A stretch of DNA of 5,342 nucleotides from Thermodesulfobacteriaceae bacterium. Its GTDB lineage: Bacteria; Desulfobacterota; Dissulfuribacteria; Dissulfuribacterales; UBA3076. How positions within the stretch are numbered: position 1 is the first letter of the stretch; the number at the start of each line of letters is the position of its first letter. The stretch is from contig DTYO01000108.1 in assembly GCA_012961845.1 (NCBI GenBank), forward strand, positions 1 through 5,342, in the 5' to 3' direction. This document shows, one piece after another, positions 1-5,342 of the stretch. The translations under genes were made by a program, and so were the position numbers. The notes under the pieces were generated by a model that had not been told where the DNA came from, did no database searches, and worked only from the letters and a program-made list of their open reading frames with translations.

Positions 1-1920
1 CCCCGCCACATCCCTTCGTTCCCCTCCATCCTGGACCACATCTCCAGCAACTTTCCATGACCCGGGTCCTTGGTAATCCATTGCAATACATCCCCTGGAA
101 CCGCCTGCCCGGTCCGCAAGACAAAGCCTGTCCAACCGCCCGACAGCAGAACCTATGAGGAATTCAGTACCCTGTTCCAATGACCATTGTCCAGGCTTAC
201 CGTTTACTTCGAGAGAATCCAGGATTCCATGGTAAACATTGCCCTTTTCAAGCCCACCCTGCACAACGGCCGAGAAGCCGACAGGCCCCCCACCAAGAAT
301 GAGATCAAGCCTGTGTTTAGGAATGGTGCCGTCAATGGAGAGTCCCAGAACCTGCCACTGCCTGTTGAAAACATCCAGCACCTTTCCCTGCAGAACGGCT
401 TTTATCCTGCGGCCCGAGCCAAGTTCCAGTCTAAGATCACCTTCAAGCTCATCAATCCCGTATCCCGGTGCCTTTAATCGGTCAGCCTTAATATTCCCCT
501 GGATATCCGGCAGTTTTCCCTCACCTGTCAAAAGCCCGGACATGTCCAGCCTTCCGGAAATATCAGGTAAAAAATTCCCGACATTTTCCGAGTTCAGTGA
601 CCACCTGATATTCCAGGTCCTGCCTGCAGTCCCACTGACCTGAAGCAGGCTCTCTCCGCTGGCTATACGGCACTCCGTCAGGGTTAAAACAGAATCCCTC
701 CAGGCACTCCTGCAGCTTCCTGAAAGGGGATACCCCATCAGGGTGCCGTTGAGTTCCCTTATGTCTACCGACATGTTCACACCGCTTTCATCGAAAAAAC
801 CCTCCGTGTCAAGCTCTGCCGACAAACGGCCGGGCCACTTCTTCCACAGCTGTCCATAGTCTATTCCGGACGCCTCAAGGCTGAAGTTCCATTCCGGCCG
901 GGGCTCCCACGAAAGTGAGCCGTTCCCCCTGACAACGCCTCCAAGGGTGTGCAGATTGATCTCATCCAAGCTCAGAATCCGCAGTCCTCCGGTAGCCTTC
1001 CCCTGGATCTCCAGACGAGGAATGTCATCGGAACTGATAATACCTGCAATTTCTAAATGATACGTATCCTCAGATCCGCCTCCATGAACCCTCAGTTCGA
1101 CATCCGCCCCTGAAAATCCCCGGACAGGAAGAGTGGGATCAACCCCTGTGACTTCCAGGTTTGCCTCCCACTCAGGCACACCCGGCAGGTCTGTGATGCT
1201 TCCCTTCAGACTGGTAGTCACGGGATCGTCTGTATCATGCCTCAGATCAAGAGAATACAGAGTCCCCGACGCCTTCAAAACCCCTCCGGCAGGCGTATCT
1301 CCGTCAGCCAGCCACTCAGCCTCAAGCTGCAGGGGGTATTCCCCTGCCAGCACGAAGCTTCCTCTGACATCAGCGGTAAACCTACCAGTTTCTATCAAAC
1401 AGCGCTGGATGTCAACAGCGGCTCCATGCCATGTCCCGCTGAGAAAAAACATATTAAGATCAAACGGTGATTTCATATCCGGCCCGGCAATGCTGAATTT
1501 CTCTATCCGGACAGCCTCCAGGATAACAGGTACGACAGTACTCACTTCGGGGAGAACAGACGAATCTACTTTCTCCGTATTCTCCCCGATATCCGCAATA
1601 TGACAAACGATTTCTTCGGCCTTGATCTCACCTATCCGGATCTTTCCCTGTAGAATATCCAGCGGACTCCATTGAATGACAACAGAACCTATCCGAACGG
1701 TTCCTCCTGCCCAGCTAACATGTACTCCCTCAAGTTCAATGGGACCGGCGAGCCTGCCGTGCATTTCCTTAACGGTGACCACACCGGGCCATATCAAGGC
1801 TGCAACTCGGTATCCATTGCGTAATCCCGATTCAGTACCTGCAATCCATGCCAGAGTGCCAGTCAGGACACCGGAGAACACCAGAAGGGTAATCAGAAAC
1901 GACAGCACAATTTTTCGCAT
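1..1920 (-). CDS. tamB: TamB, translocation and assembly module inner-membrane component (N-terminal 640 residues; continues past left edge)
   Basis: TamB is anchored in the inner membrane and crosses the periplasm as a long beta-rich groove. With TamA it acts in outer-membrane protein assembly and, as shown for E. coli TamB/YhdP/YdbH, in phospholipid transport. The reading frame is open from ATG at 1920 to base 1 with no stop or frameshift. Residues 4-26 form one hydrophobic anchor. Then comes the family's N-terminal pattern: GTESGLR (28-34), LIWPGVVTV (42-50), GRLAGPIELEGV (55-66), WSPLDILQGKIRI (84-96). The rest is repetitive beta-strand-like sequence rich in G, L, D and alternating hydrophobics, as expected of a beta-groove. 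Family members usually have 1200-1450 residues, so about half is present and the C-terminal DUF490/TamB domain is missing at the edge. GGAG at 1936-1933 is a plausible if distant (12 nt) ribosome site. The start lies 28 bp after the tamA stop, implying an operon. An AsmA-like relative is less likely given the TamA partner. Confidence 0.93.
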   Translation of the reverse strand, partial: MRKIVLSFLITLLVFSGVLTGTLAWIAGTESGLRNGYRVAALIWPGVVTVKEMHGRLAGPIELEGVHVSWAGGTVRIGSVVIQWSPLDILQGKIRIGEIKAEEIVCHIADIGENTEKVDSSVLPEVSTVVPVILEAVRIEKFSIAGPDMKSPFDLNMFFLSGTWHGAAVDIQRCLIETGRFTADVRGSFVLAGEYPLQLEAEWLADGDTPAGGVLKASGTLYSLDLRHDTDDPVTTSLKGSITDLPGVPEWEANLEVTGVDPTLPVRGFSGADVELRVHGGGSEDTYHLEIAGIISSDDIPRLEIQGKATGGLRILSLDEINLHTLGGVVRGNGSLSWEPRPEWNFSLEASGIDYGQLWKKWPGRLSAELDTEGFFDESGVNMSVDIRELNGTLMGYPLSGSCRSAWRDSVLTLTECRIASGESLLQVSGTAGRTWNIRWSLNSENVGNFLPDISGRLDMSGLLTGEGKLPDIQGNIKADRLKAPGYGIDELEGDLRLELGSGRRIKAVLQGKVLDVFNRQWQVLGLSIDGTIPKHRLDLILGGGPVGFSAVVQGGLEKGNVYHGILDSLEVNGKPGQWSLEQGTEFLIGSAVGRLDRLCLADRAGGSRGCIAMDYQGPGSWKVAGDVVQDGGERRDVAG

Positions 1921-1948
1921 GGGATATCGCCGCTCCAGCTCGGCATCA

Positions 1949-3718
1949 TCAAAGATCAGGCCCTACGACCAGATGTAGCCTGACCGGACAGCCTTCCCTA
2001 CTAAGTGCAAAGGCCAGATCCAGCCTTATCAGCCCTACGGGTGACAACCACCGTATTCCGAATCCAGCACCTTGGGTTATGGTGTTTGAATAATCTGGAT
2101 CAAACGCATTGCCCACATCATAAAACAGGGCTCCACTCCATTTGCCATATATCCTTCTTTCCAGCTCAACACTACCCACCGCAAGATAGCGTCCACCCAC
2201 CACCCGCCCACTGGCTGAATCTACAGGCCCAAGTTCTTCCAGATCATATCCCCTGATGCTGGTATCACCCCCGGCAAAGAAACGTCTCGATGCAGGAAGG
2301 ACATCTACGTTTTCAGCAAGGGTCACCCCTAAATCGCTCCTGGTTACAAAACGATAATCTTCTAGAAAGGATCTGATCAACTTGGCATGAAATGTGGAAC
2401 TGAAATAAGAAGCTGTGGATAAAACACCCTCGACTGCCCCGAGAAACGAAGTCTTGAGCCGGTAACCCCTCGATGTATAGATCGGACTATCCGATACCAC
2501 CCTGGTCCAGGAGGCATACGGAACCAGTTCGTTTCCAGTTTCAGACTGGGTGGCTATATTGTAATCTTCGAACCGAAAGTCCAGTCCCAGGGTTCTGCGC
2601 CACCCCGCCTGTTTAATTGAATAAGACAGTTCAACGGTGTAGGTCTCTCCATCTCTGCTGGGAGTATCATACCAGTTAATCTCGGGCTTCATAGACAGAT
2701 AGTCTGTTACCGGATTCTCGAGCGGTATCCGGTATTCGCCGATCAGCTTTTTGATTACAGGAGACAGGCTGACTTCCGCATATAATTTATGCCCGTACCT
2801 GCCGATATAGCGCCTGTGCCAGTCCATTGTGAACCTGGGGCCTACATCAGTCGCAAATCCCAGACCAAACCTCAACTTATTGGGCCTGCTGGTTCTTGTC
2901 CGGACTTCCAGAGGGACCAGACCGCCTTCCGCTTCCTCTCTCAGGGCAACGACTTCCACCTCCCTGAAGTATTCAGAATCAATCAGATTCCCCTGAAATG
3001 TCCGGAGCCTGTCCCAATCGTATGGGTCTCCCTGTCTGAATGTGACATACCGATTGACGAACTCCGGAGCCAGAAGATCCTGCAGTATCCTCACCTCACC
3101 GATGCGGTATCTGGGGCCTGTGTTAAACACTATCTCAATGGATGCTGAATTGTCGCTGGCATCTACGACTACACGTCTCTTTTCAAACCTGGCATCCAGG
3201 TACCCATGTTTGGCCGCCACGGACATCAGGTGCTGTTTGGCATTTTCATATTTTTCGTGGACAAGGACTTCTCCAAACTTCATACCAAACTCATCCGAGA
3301 AAACCGGATCTTCAGCCCCTTCACCGGTTATTCTGAAATGCACGGATTTCACCACGACAGGCTGTCCTGGTTCTATGACATATCTGGCCGACCATTTGTC
3401 TCTGCTTCCTTCCGGCCCTCGAAGCTCAGACTGAACCTTGACATTATAGAACCCAAACGGCTGCAGGCCCTTCTTTATCTGAGATTCAGCCTGCGAGTGG
3501 AGGGACTTAAGTCTGGCCAGCGAAAAATCTTTTTCGTCTTTTTCCTGGTAAATTCTCAGGTAAGCCAGGACATTTTTTTTAGCATCACCATCAACACCCA
3601 AGACTTCCACATCGACATCCATTCCGGGACACTCTACCGCATTCCCCAGCGTTATGGCGGCCACCGCCAGGAGAATCATACTCCTGTATTTCATTGTCAT
3701 ACTCTGTATTGTTGACAC
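1949..3718 (-). CDS. tamA: TamA, Omp85 family outer-membrane barrel of the translocation and assembly module
   Basis: TamA is the outer-membrane barrel that partners TamB. The 589 residues match the usual TamA length (about 570-600). An N-terminal basic and hydrophobic signal peptide (9-27, possible cleavage after LGNA) is followed by three POTRA-like domains at about 35-117, 120-198 and 203-273. The second and third end in typical strands, such as YRIGEVRIL (204-212). A beta-barrel runs from about 280 to the end. The Omp85 loop-6 motif is clear: RRFFAGGDTSIRGY (478-491), with the IRGY core at 488-491. SPVGLIRLDLAFAL (559-572) and the terminal GPDL (586-589) are also typical of TamA. The longest frame starts with GTG at 3718, preceded by GGAA six bases upstream. 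ATG at 3694 gives a cleaner signal peptide (MKYRSMILL) with a weak AGAG seven bases upstream, and I slightly prefer it. BamA is unlikely because BamA has five POTRA domains and about 800 residues; the adjacent tamB settles the assignment. Confidence 0.95.
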   Translation of the reverse strand: MSTIQSMTMKYRSMILLAVAAITLGNAVECPGMDVDVEVLGVDGDAKKNVLAYLRIYQEKDEKDFSLARLKSLHSQAESQIKKGLQPFGFYNVKVQSELRGPEGSRDKWSARYVIEPGQPVVVKSVHFRITGEGAEDPVFSDEFGMKFGEVLVHEKYENAKQHLMSVAAKHGYLDARFEKRRVVVDASDNSASIEIVFNTGPRYRIGEVRILQDLLAPEFVNRYVTFRQGDPYDWDRLRTFQGNLIDSEYFREVEVVALREEAEGGLVPLEVRTRTSRPNKLRFGLGFATDVGPRFTMDWHRRYIGRYGHKLYAEVSLSPVIKKLIGEYRIPLENPVTDYLSMKPEINWYDTPSRDGETYTVELSYSIKQAGWRRTLGLDFRFEDYNIATQSETGNELVPYASWTRVVSDSPIYTSRGYRLKTSFLGAVEGVLSTASYFSSTFHAKLIRSFLEDYRFVTRSDLGVTLAENVDVLPASRRFFAGGDTSIRGYDLEELGPVDSASGRVVGGRYLAVGSVELERRIYGKWSGALFYDVGNAFDPDYSNTITQGAGFGIRWLSPVGLIRLDLAFALSREGCPVRLHLVVGPDL

Positions 3719-3720
3719 TA

Positions 3721-3732
3721 GTTATTCCGGAT
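3721..3732 (+). repeat. Third copy of the repeat core GTTATTCCGGAT
   Basis: These 12 bases are identical to 4141-4152, exactly 420 bp away and in the same orientation. The ten-base core TATTCCGGAT also occurs inverted at 4296-4287. On the minus strand this copy provides the GGAA that sits where a ribosome site for the GTG start of tamA would be. Unlike the other two copies it lacks the preceding ATCCG arm and so does not form the small hairpin. It could be a solo remnant of the same repeat, or a duplicated target. Confidence 0.5.
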
Positions 3733-3789
3733 TATTCGCTTCAAAAGCCAAGCAAATACTAATTGAAATAAATTACAGCAGGTTACATA

Positions 3790-3817
3790 AAGATATAGAA
3801 ATCAAAGACTGCATCAA
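3790..3817 (-). promoter_or_regulatory. Possible sigma-70-type promoter for tamAB
   Basis: On the minus strand, TTGATG (3817-3812) is followed after 16 bases by TATCTT (3795-3790). Each hexamer matches four of six consensus positions. The site lies downstream of the terminator at 3865-3839 and about 70 bases upstream of the tamA start, where a tamAB promoter would be expected. The -35 hexamer overlaps the perfect hairpin at 3809-3827, which could act as an operator. A/T-rich DNA yields such matches readily, so this is weak. Confidence 0.22.
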
Positions 3818-3827
3818 AAAGATGCAG
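3809..3827. repeat. Perfect 7-bp inverted repeat, 5-base spacer
   Basis: CTGCATC, AAAAA, GATGCAG is an exact palindrome with a five-base spacer, in the leader between the terminator and tamA. On the minus strand the loop is five T residues and the stem is followed by TCTTTGATTTC. It could therefore be a weak second terminator, an attenuator in the tamAB leader, or a dyad bound by a repressor overlapping the proposed -35. The symmetry is directly visible; its role is not. Confidence 0.5.
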
Positions 3828-3838
3828 CGAATTCAACC

Positions 3839-3865
3839 AAAAAGTGTCAGGCATTATACCCCGAC
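3839..3865 (-). terminator. Intrinsic terminator upstream of tamA
   Basis: Minus-strand RNA gives a six-pair stem, GUCGGG with CCUGAC (one G-U pair), at 3865-3860 and 3851-3846. The eight-base loop is 3859-3852. Two bases after the stem comes a run of five T (3843-3839). The stem starts one base after the TAA at 3869-3867, the classic position for a terminator ending a transcript. It implies that transcription from popT or from the small ORF ends here and that tamAB has its own promoter. Confidence 0.58.
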
Positions 3866-3866
3866 A

Positions 3867-4178
3867 TTACAGCCAGGTACCGGACCAAGCTAATATTCCT
3901 GCAACCAGCAGAAAAATCGTCATGATTAACTGAAGGAAGCCTTTATAAAGCAGATTTTTCCCCGGGAAAAAGCGAACGAGCGCAATAACCACAGGCATGT
4001 CAGTTCTGTTTCGAGGATTATTTTTTCGGTGCAAGACATTTATGGGTAAAAGAACATTTTTTTTGAGGCGCCCTAAAGTTTCTCCGATAGTGTGACGAAT
4101 ACATTTAATAAGAAAAAAGCTGAATACAGAACACAAATCCGTTATTCCGGATGTGGTTGGCCCCGAAAAGCTTAACAA
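3867..4178 (-). CDS. Doubtful small ORF with C-terminal membrane segment
   Basis: I do not recognise this frame. The longest version (103 codons) starts at TTG 4178. A shorter one starts at ATG giving MPVVIALVRFFPGKNLLYKG and is 43 codons. The last residues form a coherent membrane segment, FLQLIMTIFLLVAGILAWSG (near 81-100). The intrinsic terminator starts one base after the stop, which favours a transcribed unit. Against it: no clear ribosome site, A/T-rich composition, many Lys/Asn/Arg codons from homopolymer tracts in the middle, and overlap of its 5' part with the MITE-like inverted-repeat segment. A perfect TTTTTCCC/GGGAAAAA palindrome (3955-3971) lies inside it. It could be a small membrane protein, a decayed gene end, or the 3' end of a non-coding RNA. 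Confidence 0.22.
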   Translation of the reverse strand: MLSFSGPTTSGITDLCSVFSFFLIKCIRHTIGETLGRLKKNVLLPINVLHRKNNPRNRTDMPVVIALVRFFPGKNLLYKGFLQLIMTIFLLVAGILAWSGTWL

Positions 4179-4257
4179 AAAAAGGGAGCCGGGTTCCGTA
4201 TGTGGCGAGACATCCCACCAAGCAGGGAAAACTTAAAGCATTCGGCAGGGCACCCAC
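4105..4257 (-). other. Short protein-like frame inside the MITE-like segment
   Basis: From GTG 4257 to TAA 4105 this frame encodes 50 residues including ALPNALSFPCLVGCLA and LFGANHIRNNGFVFCIQLF. The frame is open back to the popT stop (TAG 4314-4312) and is the same frame as popT, so 68 codons lie open directly beyond it. The composition looks protein-like (Phe, Leu, Cys rich), yet there is no ribosome site and the DNA is bounded by inverted repeats. Fortuitous frames across dispersed repeats are common. I think it is more likely repeat DNA than a gene. Confidence 0.15.
4135..4152 (+). repeat. Left inverted repeat of the MITE-like segment
   Basis: AAATCCGTTATTCCGGAT. Internally it is itself a small palindrome: ATCCG, six bases, CGGAT. 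It pairs with 4287-4304 with one mismatch (T versus A at its eighth base). Its last 12 bases recur directly at 3721-3732. Confidence 0.6.
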
Positions 4258-4286
4258 CTTGAATACAGGCTCAGGGTTAAAACTTG

Positions 4287-4304
4287 ATCCGGAATATCGG
4301 ATTT
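4287..4304 (-). repeat. Right inverted repeat of the MITE-like segment; terminator-like hairpin beyond popT
   Basis: On the minus strand this reads AAATCCGATATTCCGGAT. The ATCCG/CGGAT arms (4302-4298 and 4291-4287) form a five-pair hairpin beginning about ten bases after the popT stop, followed by CAAGTTTT, so it might weakly terminate popT. On the plus strand the same hairpin is followed by six T, a better terminator shape, but no plus-strand gene leads into it. Confidence 0.55.
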
Positions 4305-4311
4305 TTTCTAC

Positions 4312-5238
4312 CTACACCTCCCCCAGATAATCCATAACAAGCACCACCACCAGACCCGCGGAAACCAGAACTGTTGCCGTTATAAGCTCTGCATTCCAGC
4401 ATTCAGGCAAAATATTCACATATGCCAGATCGATGATCCTTCCATGGGAATCCACCACTGTCCTGGTAACCTCTTTCCAAGGCCACACCTTTCTGAGAGA
4501 ACCCGCCATGAGACCCGCCAGGATCGCAATGGCGATATCGTGATATCTGGTAAACAGCCAGTTCAGAAGCCTTGAGAATGCCGCCAGACCGGTGCAGGCT
4601 CCGACTGCCACCCACACAAGGGCCATAAAATCATGGTCGTTTACCGCTTTGAGGATATAGTGATACTTTCCCAGTAGGACCAGAATAAAGGCACCTGAAA
4701 TACCGGGAAGAATCATGGCGCATATCGCAACTGCTCCGCTTATGAAAAGAGACCATTCCGTATCCGGTGTCTGTAAGGGCACCATGCCGGTAACCACGTA
4801 TGCAGCCGCCGCCCCGGCCGCAGACCACACAAGCAGTACGGGACTCCATTTTTCCATTCGCCTGCCCACGGTGACAACCGATCCCAGGATCAGCCCAAGA
4901 AAAAACGACCATATCAATACAGGCTGATTCTCCAGGAGCCATTCAATGAATCTGGCCAGAGAGAATACTGCCGTGAGTATTCCCAGCCCGACCGTAGCGA
5001 GAAACTTCCAGGAAACACATGCGAGTGCCTCCCTGAATCTAAAGCCGCAGAACAGCCTCAGAAAATTCAGATCAAATGATCTTATGGAAGCTATCAGCTC
5101 CTGATATATCCCCAGGATGAAAGCCATGGTGCCTCCAGAGACCCCGGGCACGATATCTGCGGCCCCCATGCAGCACCCCTTCAGCGCCAGGAATAAATAA
5201 TCCTTTATTGTACGATGTCTATTCCCTGAAATGTCCAT
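4312..5238 (-). CDS. popT: DUF368 family undecaprenyl-phosphate transporter (PopT-like)
   Basis: DUF368 proteins (PopT) are inner-membrane transporters that return undecaprenyl phosphate, the lipid carrier of peptidoglycan and other envelope polymers, to the cytoplasmic face. This 308-residue protein has the usual family length. Both hallmark motifs are present: GAADIVPGVSGGTMAFILG (25-43), after a short cytoplasmic lead-in, and AMILPGISGAFILVLLGKY (174-192). These form the two inverted, half-inserted repeats expected of the fold. Further hydrophobic segments lie at about 78-98, 107-126, 133-151, 203-224, 232-246 and 285-303. ATG 5238 puts the first motif at the normal distance from the N-terminus; the only nearby purine tract, GGGA at 5244-5241, is unusually close (two bases). 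The stop is TAG at 4314-4312. No co-operonic gene is visible upstream within the window. The family assignment is firm; the transport substrate is taken from characterised homologues. Confidence 0.93.
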   Translation of the reverse strand: MDISGNRHRTIKDYLFLALKGCCMGAADIVPGVSGGTMAFILGIYQELIASIRSFDLNFLRLFCGFRFREALACVSWKFLATVGLGILTAVFSLARFIEWLLENQPVLIWSFFLGLILGSVVTVGRRMEKWSPVLLVWSAAGAAAAYVVTGMVPLQTPDTEWSLFISGAVAICAMILPGISGAFILVLLGKYHYILKAVNDHDFMALVWVAVGACTGLAAFSRLLNWLFTRYHDIAIAILAGLMAGSLRKVWPWKEVTRTVVDSHGRIIDLAYVNILPECWNAELITATVLVSAGLVVVLVMDYLGEV

Positions 5239-5342
5239 AATCCCGGATAATTTGGTTCGCGAGTTTGCCGAAGATATAAAGCGGAAGGGGCACAGACGTA
5301 CTTTGGTACTTCAAAGCGCTGACAATGCAGCAGATTTGGTGA
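5239..5342. other. Region upstream of popT
   Basis: About 100 bp to the window edge. On the minus strand TTTATATC lies near 5282-5275 as a possible -10, but no matching -35 was found. A five-pair palindrome, CTTTG/CAAAG (5301-5316), overlaps a GTACTTTGGTAC partial palindrome (5298-5309), giving a possible operator-like dyad. A plus-strand frame is open from ATG 5231 to the edge; it is discussed as a finding and is not called a gene. Confidence 0.3.

Larger units (their letters stand above)
4135..4304. mobile_element. MITE-like 170-bp segment bounded by inverted repeats
   Basis: The ends, AAATCCGTTATTCCGGAT at 4135-4152 and its reverse complement at 4287-4304, match at 17 of 18 positions. No transposase gene is present, and the size and termini are those of a miniature inverted-repeat element or a structured palindromic repeat. 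The interior (4153-4286) includes an A7 run followed by GGGAGCCGGG (4178-4194 area). I cannot see an unambiguous target-site duplication. Alternatives are a large stem-loop RNA element at the 3' end of the popT transcript, or a coincidental palindrome, which 17/18 identity makes unlikely. Confidence 0.42.
3719..4311. other. popT-tamA intergenic region (about 590 bp, no convincing gene)
   Basis: This stretch separates the popT stop from the tamA start. It holds, in minus-strand order, a MITE-like inverted-repeat segment (4304-4135), a doubtful ORF (4178-3867), an intrinsic terminator (3865-3839), a perfect hairpin (3827-3809), a possible promoter (3817-3790) and a copy of the repeat core (3732-3721). 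The part from about 3720 to 4140 is visibly richer in A and T than the flanking genes, with many homopolymer runs. This suggests non-coding DNA, a decayed insertion, or an acquired segment. No tRNA cloverleaf or known riboswitch was recognised. Confidence 0.7.

Noticed and set aside
187..643. Overlapping plus-strand ORFs of 96 and 134 codons
   Set aside because: They lie antisense to the unbroken tamB frame, have Pro/Ser/Arg-rich low-information translations, and show no ribosome sites.
1133..1978. Plus-strand ORFs of 156, 77 and 100 codons
   Set aside because: Antisense shadows of tamB and the end of tamA; compositionally biased with no recognisable domain.
3629..3631. Cys30 of TamA as a lipoprotein lipobox cysteine
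   Set aside because: The residue before it is Glu, which does not fit a lipobox; TamA is a barrel protein with an ordinary signal peptide.
2005..3715. Several plus-strand ORFs of 64-169 codons
   Set aside because: All are antisense to tamA, whose full-length domain match is decisive.
3853..3858. Perfect TATAAT on the minus strand as a tamA -10 box
   Set aside because: It lies in the loop of the terminator hairpin and has no -35-like hexamer at 16-18 bases.
3654..3893. Plus-strand ORF of 79 codons across the tamA start
   Set aside because: It begins inside tamA antisense and runs through the terminator and leader, with no family resemblance.
3955..3971. TTTTTCCC-C-GGGAAAAA palindrome as a terminator
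   Set aside because: The one-base spacer cannot form a normal loop and no U tract follows the stem on either strand.
4177..4200. GC-rich block followed by T7 on the minus strand as the popT terminator
   Set aside because: No stem with a loop of at least three bases and good pairing could be drawn next to the T tract.
4403..4942. Alternative-frame ORFs of 70, 103 and 70 codons within popT
   Set aside because: Shadows of the DUF368 frame, which carries both family motifs.

Overview
The window looks like the chromosome of a Gram-negative (diderm) bacterium. The clearest sign is a TamA/TamB translocation-and-assembly pair, which only makes sense in a cell with an outer membrane. Moderate GC content and the sequence style would suit a Desulfobacterota/deltaproteobacterial-type genome, but that taxon is an impression, not a demonstration. 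Every convincing gene lies on the minus strand, so reading order runs from the right edge to the left.

Layout in transcription order: (1) 5238-4312 is a complete DUF368 family membrane protein of the undecaprenyl-phosphate transporter type (PopT). (2) 4311-3719 is about 590 bp without a convincing gene. Its upstream part carries a MITE-like segment (4135-4304) bounded by 18-bp inverted repeats with one mismatch. Then come a doubtful 103-codon ORF with a C-terminal membrane segment, a good intrinsic terminator (3865-3839), an A/T-rich leader with a perfect 7-bp hairpin, and a third copy of the repeat core just upstream of tamA. (3) 3718-1949 is a complete tamA (Omp85 family, three POTRA domains plus a 16-stranded-type barrel). 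(4) 1920 to the left edge is the first 640 codons of tamB, open to the window boundary with no frame break.

The genes fit an envelope theme. TamA is the outer-membrane barrel and TamB the inner-membrane-anchored periplasm-spanning protein that partners it, in outer-membrane protein assembly and/or phospholipid transport. tamA and tamB are 28 bp apart and almost certainly form one operon. The upstream popT gene is co-oriented and concerns lipid-carrier recycling. A terminator separates it from tamA, so it is probably a separate transcription unit.

I see no strong case for a new multi-gene system here. The most unusual material is the popT-tamA intergenic region, with its MITE-like inverted-repeat element and protein-like short reading frames. 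No tRNA, rRNA, CRISPR array, transposase or recognised riboswitch was seen.
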